Assembly (NCBI GenBank): GCA_002457675.1
Contig: NTKK01000007.1
Span: 47,900 to 111,899, forward strand
Source: Bacteroidetes bacterium MED-G17
GTDB taxonomy: Bacteria; Bacteroidota; Bacteroidia; NS11-12g; UBA9320
Length of the DNA stretch: 64,000 nucleotides
Direction of reading: 5' to 3'
Shown: positions 17,563-26,018 of the stretch, in pieces
Layout of the letters: the number at the start of each line of letters is the position of its first letter
Position numbering within the stretch: position 1 is the first letter of the stretch
Program-made: the position numbers and the translations under genes
The notes under the pieces: generated by a model
Seen by the model: only the letters and a program-made list of their open reading frames with translations
Database searches by the model: none
Told to the model about the DNA's origin: nothing

Positions 17563-19476
17563 TTACTGTTTGATAATTTTCTTGCTGACCATCTTTTCAT
17601 TGCTTAAAAACTTTATGACATAAACACCCTTTGCCAAAATGCTCAAACCAATCTTTTGATGGGCAAGGGATGGAATTAGTTTCTTACTTACCAATTCTTG
17701 TCCGTTTAGAGAATACAACTTTGCTTCAAAAAAACTTGTGTCTCTTAATTGAATAAAAACTTCACTTTCAAAAGGGTTCGGATATATGTAAACTGGAAAT
17801 TGGGGGTCTTCAAGACGTTCAATATTTGCTTTTCCCAATACATGCACTTCAGGATCAAATTGCAGAGAATTCGGAATGAATGGAAGGGGAATACTTTGCT
17901 CCTCTAGCAATGGATCAATTTGTATGGTGGTATCCTTGTTGTCATTATAAATTTTCAACTCGATTGGCAAACTATAAGCTAGATTGGAAGGGTGGCTAGG
18001 CGTTTGATTAACGAATAGCTTTAGCTGCTCATTCTCATACGACCATAATATATTGTAAACTGCATAGCCCTCATTAAAATACCATTCTTGGAAATAGGCA
18101 GTCAAGTTTTTTTCTGACACGCTTTCGAAAACTTCCTTGAGTTGCTGCGTATTGCCAAAACCACCATCGGCAGCTCTTTCATTTAAAAAAGTTCTACAAG
18201 CCAAAAAAAACAAAGAGTCACCCATTTGATAACGAAGCATATGAGCAAGCCATGCTCCTTTTCGATAGGTTAAACGAGAAGAGAATAATCTTCCTACATC
18301 TGCCGTATCTGCAACGTAAACACGCCCATCTTTTTCCAACATAACCGAGGCACGTAAATCTCTCATTCTGTGCTTAAATGATGAAGTATCGAATACATTT
18401 TCCAAAACAAGGGCATTTAAGTAAGTCGCAAACCCTTCATTGATCCATAAATCTTCCCAGCTTTTGCAGGTGACGTAATTACCAAACCATTGGTGAGCCA
18501 ATTCATGGGCCATAAGGTCAAAGTCTAAATTGGCCATAAAACTCATGGTTTGGTGCTCCATACCTCCTCCTCTTCCGAATTGTGCATGACCATATTTTTC
18601 ATTGGCATAAGGGTATGGCCCAAAAAGTTTTTCAAAAACCTCCATTTGCTCAATTATCCAACCGTCACTCTTTCTTGCTGTTTCCAAAAATTCTGGGTAA
18701 ATGTAGTTGACTACCTCAATTTGTTTGCCTTCTATGGAATTATAAAACTCTGAATATTCAGCATAATTGGTTATAGCTATTGCCACCAAGTATGTAGTGA
18801 TTGGATATCGATGTTTCCAGTGAAAAATAGCATTTCCCTTTTTATCTCCTCTTATGGGTTGAAGTATCCCGTTGGACGCAACTTTCCAATCCTTATTTGA
18901 AGGTACCGCCACTAATACATCCAACGAATCTATTTTATCTCCTAAAGACATTTTGCATGGCCACCAATCTGCCGCACCGTAAGGTTCAGAAAGTGTCCAA
19001 TGCACAAAAGTGGGTTTGCTTTTGTTGTGCAGATCAATGGAATATCCATTTCGAACTCCCTTGGTAGGATCACCAGAATAGTATATACATAGGCTATCTA
19101 ATAGATCTTTCGAAAGTGTTTTTGAAAATGAAATCTTCACTTGATTATTTTCATGAAAAAAGGCCAATTTTTTGCTATGGTATAGCACAGAATCCACGTT
19201 CATGTGCATACCCAGGTCAAATGAGATTTCTTGAAAATTATCCACTTTCGGCACAAAAAAACTATTGACTTTTCCAGTGATGAAATATTGCTCAGGATTA
19301 ATAGTTAATTCCAACCGATGGTATGTAATGTTATATGAAGACTTTTCCTGATTTTTTTTAAAATTAATTCTTTGATTATGGCCTTTAAACTCTGACTTTG
19401 CCCAACTATCCAAGTGTTTCTGTGCAAAAATGTTGAGGGTGAAGAGAAAAAATGTAGGTAAGAAGATAAAACGCAT
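17563..19476 (-). CDS. M1 family metallopeptidase (aminopeptidase N-like) with T9SS sorting domain
   Basis: A secreted zinc aminopeptidase of 637 residues. The signal peptide is MRFIFLPTFFLFTLNIFAQ. The exopeptidase motif appears as G-G-G-M-E-H-Q (303-309, the GAMEN equivalent), the zinc site as H-E-L-A-H (324-328), with the third ligand Glu347 in WINEGFATY, exactly the HExxH-x18-E spacing. The C-terminal ~75 residues form a type A T9SS sorting domain: VYIYPNPFESEVFIQL, LYSLNGQELVSKK, LAKGVYVIKFLSNEKMVSKKIIK. It should therefore cross the outer membrane by T9SS and remain on the surface or be released. It is followed by a gap of 42 bases from rpsU, likely read from the same strand. Confidence 0.95.
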   Translation of the reverse strand: MRFIFLPTFFLFTLNIFAQKHLDSWAKSEFKGHNQRINFKKNQEKSSYNITYHRLELTINPEQYFITGKVNSFFVPKVDNFQEISFDLGMHMNVDSVLYHSKKLAFFHENNQVKISFSKTLSKDLLDSLCIYYSGDPTKGVRNGYSIDLHNKSKPTFVHWTLSEPYGAADWWPCKMSLGDKIDSLDVLVAVPSNKDWKVASNGILQPIRGDKKGNAIFHWKHRYPITTYLVAIAITNYAEYSEFYNSIEGKQIEVVNYIYPEFLETARKSDGWIIEQMEVFEKLFGPYPYANEKYGHAQFGRGGGMEHQTMSFMANLDFDLMAHELAHQWFGNYVTCKSWEDLWINEGFATYLNALVLENVFDTSSFKHRMRDLRASVMLEKDGRVYVADTADVGRLFSSRLTYRKGAWLAHMLRYQMGDSLFFLACRTFLNERAADGGFGNTQQLKEVFESVSEKNLTAYFQEWYFNEGYAVYNILWSYENEQLKLFVNQTPSHPSNLAYSLPIELKIYNDNKDTTIQIDPLLEEQSIPLPFIPNSLQFDPEVHVLGKANIERLEDPQFPVYIYPNPFESEVFIQLRDTSFFEAKLYSLNGQELVSKKLIPSLAHQKIGLSILAKGVYVIKFLSNEKMVSKKIIKQ

Positions 19477-19518
19477 GGGCGTTCTGGGAAAGTAGTTAAA
19501 CTACTTTAATTGAGCAAA

Positions 19519-19710
19519 CTAATTGTTTTGACTTTTTAGTTGTTCTACGTATTTCGCCTTAATAATTTGCTTTCTACGCTTCACAGAAGGTTTTATAAAT
19601 TGCTTTCTTTCACGAAGTTCTTCCAAAGTTTTTGTTCGCTTAAATTTCTTTTTAAGCTGCTTCAAAGCCTTCTCTAGATTGTCGTTTGGTGCAATGTTTA
19701 TTTGTAGCAT
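19519..19710 (-). CDS. rpsU: Small ribosomal subunit protein bS21
   Basis: From ATG 19710 the product is 63 residues, MLQINIAPNDNLEKALKQLKKKFKR, followed by the basic tail RERKQFIKPSVKRRKQIIKAKY, the standard bS21 pattern. The longer form from 19749 adds 13 unrelated residues. In Bacteroidota bS21, with bS6 and bS18, is reported to hold the 3' tail of 16S rRNA and so block Shine-Dalgarno pairing. The 30 bases upstream here (ending CCCTTTAGTCGAATT before the ATG) contain no AGGAGG-like sequence. The gene lies between a DUF5723 gene and the M1 peptidase, all on the same strand. Confidence 0.95.
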   Translation of the reverse strand: MLQINIAPNDNLEKALKQLKKKFKRTKTLEELRERKQFIKPSVKRRKQIIKAKYVEQLKSQNN

Positions 19711-19774
19711 AATTCGACTAAAGGGATGCGAAAATAAGTTTTTTTGCATAAACGCGGTATAGCAAAATTGTTTT

Positions 19775-21148
19775 TTAGCTTATTTTCTTCCTATTCTTTT
19801 TTTCTTTTCTAATAGCAGCCCTTCTTCTAAACGTAAGGTTGAATCCGGTGCGTGCATTGAAGTAATTTGCTCTCTCCAAACCGAGAAAAGGAATGTTATC
19901 AAGTACTAAGTAAAATTGTACTGGCCCCATATTTATACTTCCCCCAGCGCCAAAACCAATTAACATCCCTTGTCTAAAAGAACCACTAGCTGAAAGAGAC
20001 AGTGCTTTGGTCAATCGAGCGTTGTAACTTAAGGTGAACGCAGGGTGTATTTTTTGGTCAAAAATATCACAATAGATTAATGCGCCAATCCTGTGGTTAT
20101 TTAACAAAACAAAGCTTCCCCCGAGATAAAAATAAGCTGGCAATCTAGTGGTGTAAGAACCCCCAGCAGCTGTATCAACATCGAACAAATTGAAAAAAGA
20201 ATCTCTATAACTTTTTAAATCTGCTTTAAATTCCTGGCTGTCTAATAGAATATTGTCAAGCCTCACTCCGTCAAATTCGAAAAATTGATTGGGTGTGAAA
20301 TATGTTTTTGTATTGGATACCCAATTGATTTTTCCGATATCATTGACGGCACCGCTAATGCTCAGCCGTTTACTTAATTGTGCTTGAAAACCCAAATCAA
20401 CTGCCAGACCGTTATTGGATAATTCACCTAGGTCTTGCCAAGGATTTTCAATACCAGTTGAAGATGTATTTACCTTTAATCTATTCTCAATGGAGTACGA
20501 ATAGTCTATAGGATTGGTTTGCAAAGAAAGGTATGCATTTTCTGTACTGAAGTCTGATAAACCGCGCAACAATTTTACGCGAGTTCCTAATTTAAAACGA
20601 TCATTTTGGCCAAAAGCCCTTGTATAGCCTATACCTACTTCCGCGTATGACTGAAACATAATTGAAGGCGCCAATTGGAATGTTTTTCCCAAATTTGATC
20701 CGCCGTTCCCGTCCACTATTAAATCAATGAGGTCTTTAGGGTATTGAAATCGTATTCTATTTTTTATTCCAAAATTTGCTTGAATAAAGTTCTTTCCGAG
20801 AGATATCCCAGCATGGCCCAATTCTATATAATTGTTAAAATACAGATAGTTCTCTTCTTTAAATACCGCATCTAATTGGCTCAAATCTATCGTTATTCTC
20901 TTATCATCTTCATCAATAAGATTATTCAAATTCTTTAGCTCTAGAAAGCTTAAACCAGCATCAAAATTGAGATTTCCGATAAGTGGTAACGCAATAAAGA
21001 ATTTGCTATCTGGCAAAGCCGCAGGATTGGTATACAACCGTTGAGGCAAGGACTGCATGTGGTATAGTGTGAGGTCGTTTTGCGACCATAGTTTTGACGA
21101 AGTCAAAAGCAATAAATAGAAAAAAATATGTTTGAATTTACTCATCAT
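19775..21148 (-). CDS. DUF5723 family outer-membrane protein
   Basis: A 457-residue protein with a signal peptide (FKHIFFYLLLLTSSKLWSQ) and the family opening TLYHMQSLPQRLYTNPAALPDSKFFIALPLIGNLNFDAG. The body is made of predicted amphipathic strands with many Gly/Asn turns (LGTRVKLLRGLSDFST, LAVDLGFQAQLSKRLSISGAVNDIGKINW, FYLGGSFVLLNNHRIGALI, LSASGSFRQGMLIGFGAGGSINMGPVQFYLVLDNIPF), similar to FadL-like barrels in layout. It ends with a lysine-rich tail, unusual for a barrel. It starts one base after the stop of the lipoprotein gene, so the two probably work together. The function is unknown. Confidence 0.83.
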   Translation of the reverse strand: MMSKFKHIFFYLLLLTSSKLWSQNDLTLYHMQSLPQRLYTNPAALPDSKFFIALPLIGNLNFDAGLSFLELKNLNNLIDEDDKRITIDLSQLDAVFKEENYLYFNNYIELGHAGISLGKNFIQANFGIKNRIRFQYPKDLIDLIVDGNGGSNLGKTFQLAPSIMFQSYAEVGIGYTRAFGQNDRFKLGTRVKLLRGLSDFSTENAYLSLQTNPIDYSYSIENRLKVNTSSTGIENPWQDLGELSNNGLAVDLGFQAQLSKRLSISGAVNDIGKINWVSNTKTYFTPNQFFEFDGVRLDNILLDSQEFKADLKSYRDSFFNLFDVDTAAGGSYTTRLPAYFYLGGSFVLLNNHRIGALIYCDIFDQKIHPAFTLSYNARLTKALSLSASGSFRQGMLIGFGAGGSINMGPVQFYLVLDNIPFLGLERANYFNARTGFNLTFRRRAAIRKEKKNRKKIS

Positions 21149-21149
21149 T

Positions 21150-22772
21150 CTATTTTGCTGTTGCGTTTACTTTAGCTTCTATTCCCAAACCAATTTCAAT
21201 ATTTTGATGGCTATATATCTTAACTGGCAACAAATTACCGTCTTTCTTTAAGGTGTTAAATTTGACCAAAAATTCTACTCTTTTCGCAGAAGCCAAATTT
21301 TGTGATTGATTTTTTTGAAGTTCAATATCAAACATCGTTTCTTGTGCCTCTGTTGTTTCTCCAGAGTTATTAATCTGAGCTGCATCAATAACATACTCGT
21401 CTTGTAGTCCCACAGAATCTATTGCTTGACCGTCTGAATCATAAAAAATTAAAGCAAGCACAAAATCTGTAGGAAAAGTATTATCAGCACTGATATGCAA
21501 TTTTAGTGATTCTACCTCTTCAGGATTTTCTGTGGCATTAAGCGCAAAGGGTGCCATTTTTCTTATCTGAAAATTGGTCGTAGAACCATAAAGAGGAAAA
21601 TAAGTTTCGACCCTACCAACAATTTTTGCTGAAGAAGGCACAAAATTCCTTATGGTTTTATCAGCTGGATTGAGCTGACCTTCTGCTTGATAAGATAAAA
21701 ACTTTGGATTGGTGTTAATTAAGTCCTTGAGATTACTATTTGTTTTATTCAATTCAAAACTATCAAATGCCGTTTCACCAATATTGCTTGAAATGCCTAT
21801 TGGTAAAGGATTTGGGATGCCTTGTAAGCTTACTTGACCAAGCCCACTTAGTCCTTCAAAATTATTTAAACCAACCGCTATTGGTATACCAAATTGATTT
21901 CCGGTTCTTATCTTTATTCGTGGGTCTTCAATGCGAACTTGGCCAATTTTTTGGTTACGAAAAAGATCAATCTCAACGCTGTCTTTCCGTTGATTAAATA
22001 TTTCAATTGGACCTGTATATCCATAAAATATTCCAAAGTCAATCTCAGTGAAACCCAATTCAAAACCTAAGCTTTGATTGGTGTTAAAATCATCTCCCAT
22101 CGAAGTGGTAAAAGAAATATTTATTTCTATGGGTATTTGAGAATGCCCCTGACTTCCTTTTGTCATGTCAATAAAAGCTTGATTCCAATTGTCTTTTTCT
22201 GAATATGGAGCAACTTTTGACACGCTCGTATTTTTTTTCCATGCTCGTCTGTTTTCCCCTATGGCGACAGTTGGTAAATTAATTTCGATGTCCATTTCCT
22301 TTTCAAAGCTAGATTGAATAAAGAGATTCAACAAAAGATCTGAATTGATTAAGCTGTCTATTTCTATGTTTTGAACATTCAGTATATCAATTTCGGCACG
22401 AATGGTTTCCTCTACCAGAATGCCAGGATTATTGTTCATGTAATTAACTCTTTCTTGAGTAAAAGAAAATTGATCTTGAAAAACTTGATTGTCAATCTTA
22501 ATCATTTCCTGCGCCTCCGCACTCTCGAAAGTATCAGTAAAAACCAAGGTAAGAAACTGATCTTCATCTTCCAAAAGCTTTGTGCTGGAATTTTGACCAA
22601 TCAATTCTCTTAAAGACAAGTTTGTTTTCAAAATGGGGGCTGCCCATGTGGGTGTCCATTTCACTTGTACTGGTTTATCAAAGTCTGGGATTTTCTCTTC
22701 TATACAGCTTAAAAAAACCGAAAAGAAAAAAAATAAAATCAAGATGTGCGGTATATTTTTCCTAAAACTCAT
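21150..22772 (-). CDS. Large lipoprotein of unknown function
   Basis: The protein of 540 residues has a lipoprotein signal (KNIPHILILFFFFSVFLSC, Cys at 23). The sequence is otherwise composed of beta-rich stretches with repeated short phrases (INLPTVAIGENR, GFTEIDFGIFYGYTGPIEIFNQRKDSVEIDLF, KLHISADNTFPTDFVLALIFYDSDGQAIDS). I recognise no catalytic motif. Similar lipoproteins paired with DUF5723 proteins occur in Bacteroidota, and the single-base spacing to the DUF5723 gene suggests an outer-membrane lipoprotein/barrel pair. This gene heads the minus-strand group that continues to rpsU and the M1 peptidase. It is divergent from the DUF423 gene with 34 bases between start codons. Confidence 0.7.
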   Translation of the reverse strand: MSFRKNIPHILILFFFFSVFLSCIEEKIPDFDKPVQVKWTPTWAAPILKTNLSLRELIGQNSSTKLLEDEDQFLTLVFTDTFESAEAQEMIKIDNQVFQDQFSFTQERVNYMNNNPGILVEETIRAEIDILNVQNIEIDSLINSDLLLNLFIQSSFEKEMDIEINLPTVAIGENRRAWKKNTSVSKVAPYSEKDNWNQAFIDMTKGSQGHSQIPIEINISFTTSMGDDFNTNQSLGFELGFTEIDFGIFYGYTGPIEIFNQRKDSVEIDLFRNQKIGQVRIEDPRIKIRTGNQFGIPIAVGLNNFEGLSGLGQVSLQGIPNPLPIGISSNIGETAFDSFELNKTNSNLKDLINTNPKFLSYQAEGQLNPADKTIRNFVPSSAKIVGRVETYFPLYGSTTNFQIRKMAPFALNATENPEEVESLKLHISADNTFPTDFVLALIFYDSDGQAIDSVGLQDEYVIDAAQINNSGETTEAQETMFDIELQKNQSQNLASAKRVEFLVKFNTLKKDGNLLPVKIYSHQNIEIGLGIEAKVNATAK

Positions 22773-22806
22773 TTATGGTAAAGATAACGTATTTTGTGAG
22801 CAATTT

Positions 22807-23190
22807 ATGTCAACTTTATCAAAGATTTTGATTGGCAGTTTTGTTTTGAGTATTGTGCTTGGAGCTTTCTGCACGCATTATTTAGAAAATATTTTGCAAG
22901 CCAAACAATTAAATACCTTTCAGTTAGGGACACGATATTTTCTATATAATATATTGATTTTATTGCCATTGTCACTTACCGGCCATATTGATTTGGGTAA
23001 AAAAAAGTTTTTTCTAATTTCAATTTTTTTTTCCGTAGTGCTATTTTCTGGAAGTTTATGGCTTTTAGCTTTTAAAAATTTTATACCATTCTTGAACTCA
23101 TTTCCACTTGGAAGCTTTACCCCAATTGGTGGTTTGTGCATGATGTTTAGTTATTTGTTTTTAATCATTCAAAAAAAACAAGACAAGTAA
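22807..23190 (+). CDS. DUF423 family small membrane protein
   Basis: The start was set at ATG 22807 (MSTLSKILIGSFVLSIVLGAF) because the open frame further upstream runs antisense through the lipoprotein gene. The 127-residue product has four predicted membrane segments and DUF423 motifs: LGAFCTHYL in the place of GAFGAHxL, NTFQLGTRYFLYN, VLFSGSLWLLAF, and GSFTPIGGLCMMFSYLFL. The family is of unknown function. Its neighbour downstream is the MBL-fold hydrolase, 34 bases away, but that gene has its own -7 box. Confidence 0.85.
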   Translation: MSTLSKILIGSFVLSIVLGAFCTHYLENILQAKQLNTFQLGTRYFLYNILILLPLSLTGHIDLGKKKFFLISIFFSVVLFSGSLWLLAFKNFIPFLNSFPLGSFTPIGGLCMMFSYLFLIIQKKQDK

Positions 23191-23211
23191 CATTTTCAAG
23201 CACATTTAAAT

Positions 23212-23219
23212 TAGGTTTG
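23212..23219 (+). promoter_or_regulatory. -7 promoter box for the MBL-fold hydrolase gene
   Basis: TAGGTTTG matches TAnnTTTG exactly and is followed by CC. Only five bases separate it from the ATG at 23225, so transcription would begin at or very near the A of the start codon (a possibly leaderless mRNA). No clear -33 TTG is at the proper distance. Confidence 0.55.
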
Positions 23220-23224
23220 CCTTT

Positions 23225-23989
23225 ATGCGCATTGTATTTACAGGGACTGGGACCTCAACAGGTGTTCCTCAAGTAGCTTGCACATGTACTGTTTGTAAAA
23301 GTTCTCAACCAAAAGACCAACGTCGAAGATGTTCCGTTTATGTTGAGGCATATGGAAAACACTTGGTCATAGATAGTGGTCCAGATTTTAGGAACCAAAT
23401 GATTGATCTTGGACTGAAAAAGTTAGATGCGCTTTTAATTACCCACGAACACAAAGACCACATTGGTGGTTTTGATGACATCCGTGGGTTCAATTTTGCA
23501 AATAAAAATGAAGCAGTAAATGTCTACCTAAACCAAAGAACCTATGCATGTATTCAACGAGATTTTGCTTATATTTTTGAAGAGCCTAAATATCCAGGAA
23601 TTCCACAAGCCAATTTTCATGTTATAGCTGATAATAAGTTTGAAGCAGCTGGTATGGAAATTACTCCATTGGAAGTTATGCACTACAAATTACCTGTTTT
23701 TGGTTATCGAATTGGAAATTTTTGCTACATAACTGACGTGAACTTTATTCCAGAAAAAACAGCCAAAAAATTAGAAAATGCTGAAATTTTAGTTCTTAGT
23801 GCTGTAAGGTGGACACCTCATATTTCGCATTTCACCGTAGATGAAGCAATTGAACAAATACAAAAATATGGACCTAAAATAGGTGTCATCACCCACTTGA
23901 GTCACAAAATTGGTCTACATGAAGAAGTGCAGAAACGCTTACCTAAAAATATTTTTTTAGCCTACGATGGTTTGACTTTTGAACTATAA
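23225..23989 (+). CDS. MBL-fold metallo-hydrolase (PhnP/RNase Z-like)
   Basis: A 254-residue protein of the metallo-beta-lactamase fold. The metal site is T-H-E-H-K-D-H (His74, His76, Asp78, His79). The N-terminal FTGTGTSTGVPQVACTCTVC has cysteines at 19, 21 and 24 that could bind a structural zinc, as in PhnP-like phosphodiesterases. Later ligands are seen in MEITPLEVMHYKLPVFGYRI, FCYITDVNFIP (Asp bridging ligand) and ITHLSHKIG. There is no signal peptide. PhnP itself is a cyclic phosphodiesterase of phosphonate use, but no phosphonate genes are here, so the substrate is left open. Confidence 0.9.
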   Translation: MRIVFTGTGTSTGVPQVACTCTVCKSSQPKDQRRRCSVYVEAYGKHLVIDSGPDFRNQMIDLGLKKLDALLITHEHKDHIGGFDDIRGFNFANKNEAVNVYLNQRTYACIQRDFAYIFEEPKYPGIPQANFHVIADNKFEAAGMEITPLEVMHYKLPVFGYRIGNFCYITDVNFIPEKTAKKLENAEILVLSAVRWTPHISHFTVDEAIEQIQKYGPKIGVITHLSHKIGLHEEVQKRLPKNIFLAYDGLTFEL

Positions 23990-24007
23990 AAACTTTATAG
24001 AAGTTTA

Positions 24008-24038
24008 TTTGTCCTGCTAAAGATACTTTTTATTTTTG
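24008..24038 (+). promoter_or_regulatory. Full Bacteroidota-type promoter for tRNA-Lys
   Basis: TTTG at 24008-24011 (-33 element), a 19-base spacer, then TATTTTTG at 24031-24038 (-7 element), followed by C. The spacing and both elements fit the known phylum consensus (TTTG, 19-21 bases, TAnnTTTG). The tRNA begins 15 bases after the -7 box. It is the best complete promoter in the window. Confidence 0.85.
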
Positions 24039-24052
24039 CACCCCACAAAAAA

Positions 24053-24125
24053 GAGTTGGTAGCTCAGTTGGTAGAGCAACGCCCTTTTAAGGCGTGGGTC
24101 CTGGGTTCGAGCCCCAGCCAACTCA
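24053..24125 (+). tRNA. tRNA-Lys (anticodon TTT)
   Basis: Cloverleaf of 73 nt. Acceptor GAGTTGG pairs fully with CCAACTC; D arm GCTC-AGTTGGTA-GAGC; anticodon stem ACGCC/GGCGT with loop CTTTTAA, anticodon TTT at 24086-24088; T arm CTGGG-TTCGAGC-CCCAG. The discriminator is A (24125) and CCA is not encoded. Confidence 0.97.
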
Positions 24126-24153
24126 CTTCTTTAGTAATGTACGACCGAAGGTA

Positions 24154-25518
24154 TTATGGCAATAGGCTAATTTCCTCATCCCCTTCTAAATAAGGCATCC
24201 AAGTGATTATAAATTGAAGCATCTCATCTGTTGTACGCATACTGGCACCTCCCTTCTCTATCCGTTCTCCTATCCACTGAGGAGGATCAAATGGGTTCCA
24301 TTTATTTTCAGAAGTATTGTCAAAATAAGCTTCTAACTTGATGATTGAACCTTTTGGAACTTTTTGCATTTTTTTGAATGTATAGAAATATTGCCAACGA
24401 AAATCCCAACGTGGAATATCAATTAATGGTAGAGTATCTCCATTGGGCAACATACAAAATGCCCTAAAGCTTTTACCCAATAAGTGCATATGTGGATTAA
24501 TGGTGAGAATACTCATGTCCTCAGGAACAATTGCCTGGCTCGTAAATTTCATAATGGTATCTGGCGGAATTTGAAGACTTGGCTTGATAGGTGTTACGCC
24601 ATTGGTTCCCATCATAATTTCTCTTGTTGGTCGAGAAGGTGCTTTATCCGTAAAATAAAATTTTACTATTGATTGATCCCATAGATCTTTGGGAATTGGA
24701 CCAAAGTGTATGTCATTAAAAACCAAAACATTCTTTTTCTTGATATAGGCACCTCCAATACCATTTGGGTAAAAGTGATGCTCAACTCCGGGCAGATAAT
24801 TTACAGCAGAATGAATTCTTTGTGGTTTGCTCCCATCGTCATTGAATAAATCCATCGCAATAAAATCTTCATAAAAAGCATCTGTTTGGGTTGTTATTTT
24901 TTTTTCACCATTGAATACAGATTTTTTTTTCTGGTCTTGATAGCTTAGTAAATGTCCGTTCATATGATGTACCAAATTGTGTTCACCAGCTACAAATTCA
25001 ATGGATCTTAAAAAAGTATCATTGGGCAACTCAAAAGGCAATTTGATAATAAAAAAAGTATCTCTGTTGTTGCCATGAATTTTAATTGAATCTGTAGTGA
25101 TAACAAGATCTGGTTTGGGTTTATCCAATCTTTGTGGTACACGTAACGGTTGTGAAATGGTCTTCAAATTTCCTGCTGGTGCCCCATGATTTACCCATTT
25201 TTGTATCATTGAAATTTGATTTTGCGTTAGAAATTTTTCCCCAACAAAATGGCTGTAATTTCTATTTGCCGGCCATGGTGGCATATATCTAGATTTGGTT
25301 ACTCGTGCTATAGTTTTCTTTTTTCGAAACGCTTGTTTGTAAGTAAGCAACTCAAAAGGAGCAGTGCCTCCATTTTGGTGACAAGAAATACAATTTTCTA
25401 GAAGAATAGGTGCGATATGTTCCGCATAATTTACCGAATTATTCTGCTGTTTTTTACAGGCAAAACATATGACAACAAGCATATATGTGCGGTATTTAAC
25501 TAATATTCGATATAGCAT
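24154..25518 (-). CDS. Cytochrome c domain plus copper type II monooxygenase-like lipoprotein
   Basis: The N terminus MLYRILVKYRTYMLVVICFAC looks like a lipoprotein signal, lipid Cys at 21. A short cytochrome c domain follows with the heme site C-I-S-C-H (43-47) and M-P-P-W-P (79-83). The rest resembles the peptidylglycine/dopamine-type copper monooxygenase fold: V-H-H-M (His184, His185), N-D-I-H-F-G (His271) and P-H-M-H-L-L-G-K (His343, His345), in the order of the CuH and CuM ligands. DEMLQFIITWMP near residue 432-442 may supply the CuM Met. Fused redoxin-cytochrome-monooxygenase proteins of this kind are known in Planctomycetes and relatives; here the redoxin is a separate gene, overlapping by 19 bases. 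The substrate is unknown. It is the last gene of the hldD-kinase operon. Confidence 0.82.
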   Translation of the reverse strand: MLYRILVKYRTYMLVVICFACKKQQNNSVNYAEHIAPILLENCISCHQNGGTAPFELLTYKQAFRKKKTIARVTKSRYMPPWPANRNYSHFVGEKFLTQNQISMIQKWVNHGAPAGNLKTISQPLRVPQRLDKPKPDLVITTDSIKIHGNNRDTFFIIKLPFELPNDTFLRSIEFVAGEHNLVHHMNGHLLSYQDQKKKSVFNGEKKITTQTDAFYEDFIAMDLFNDDGSKPQRIHSAVNYLPGVEHHFYPNGIGGAYIKKKNVLVFNDIHFGPIPKDLWDQSIVKFYFTDKAPSRPTREIMMGTNGVTPIKPSLQIPPDTIMKFTSQAIVPEDMSILTINPHMHLLGKSFRAFCMLPNGDTLPLIDIPRWDFRWQYFYTFKKMQKVPKGSIIKLEAYFDNTSENKWNPFDPPQWIGERIEKGGASMRTTDEMLQFIITWMPYLEGDEEISLLP

Positions 25519-26018
25519 CCTTCAGCCTGTTTATAGGCGTTTTTTATACGCGTACCATTTAAGAAACTATCTATTGCCAAGGACAGAAAATTGTTGGTTT
25601 TCCGCACAATTCTTTTGCTACCCAAATCCTCTACCCAATCATCAAAAGCGCCTTGATATTTTACATTCTTAGCAGAATCAAACAGAAAAAATTCTGGAGA
25701 TATTGTAGCGTTTATCTCGGAGGCAAGTTGATTGTTTTTGTCTATGAATAACATATTCTCGGGGATGTTGTACATGTTTATAAAATTTTTGATTTCGTTT
25801 TTTTGGTAAAATTTTGCCGGCACTACCAAGAAAAAATCTAGGCTGTTTTCATATTTCTTTTTCAGTCTCAAAAAAGGTGTAGAATAACTTTGAGACAATG
25901 GACAATCAGGCACCATTACCATAAACACCTGACCTTTTTTTTGATGTATTTTTTTTGGCCATACTTGAGAGCATCCCACAAATGCAAAAAGACATAATAT
26001 ATAATTGATTGATTTCAT
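25500..26018 (-). CDS. Redoxin (thioredoxin-fold) lipoprotein
   Basis: A 172-residue protein with lipoprotein signal MKSINYILCLFAFVGC (lipid Cys16). The segment FMVMVPDCPLSQSYSTPFLRLKKKY resembles the peroxiredoxin/AhpC-like active site D-C-P-x-S, with Cys39 as the likely reactive residue; there is no C-x-x-C. The rest follows a thioredoxin fold (DFFLVVPAKFY, MLFIDKNNQLASEINATISPEFFLFD). Its ATG shares the A with the TGA stop of the kinase (ATGA), and its 3' end overlaps the cytochrome/monooxygenase gene. This corresponds to the redoxin domain that is fused to such monooxygenases in other phyla. It could pass electrons to them or serve assembly of the copper/heme protein; that is inference. 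Confidence 0.78.
   Translation of the reverse strand: MKSINYILCLFAFVGCSQVWPKKIHQKKGQVFMVMVPDCPLSQSYSTPFLRLKKKYENSLDFFLVVPAKFYQKNEIKNFINMYNIPENMLFIDKNNQLASEINATISPEFFLFDSAKNVKYQGAFDDWVEDLGSKRIVRKTNNFLSLAIDSFLNGTRIKNAYKQAEGCYIEY

Noticed and set aside
22633..22806. Upstream extension of the DUF423 frame
   Set aside because: This part is antisense to the start of the lipoprotein gene; the DUF423 family start fits ATG 22807.
23990..24006. Weak hairpin AAACTT-TATAG-AAGTTT after the MBL gene
   Set aside because: Six AT-rich pairs with no T tract directly after; too weak to call a terminator, and it abuts the tRNA-Lys promoter.
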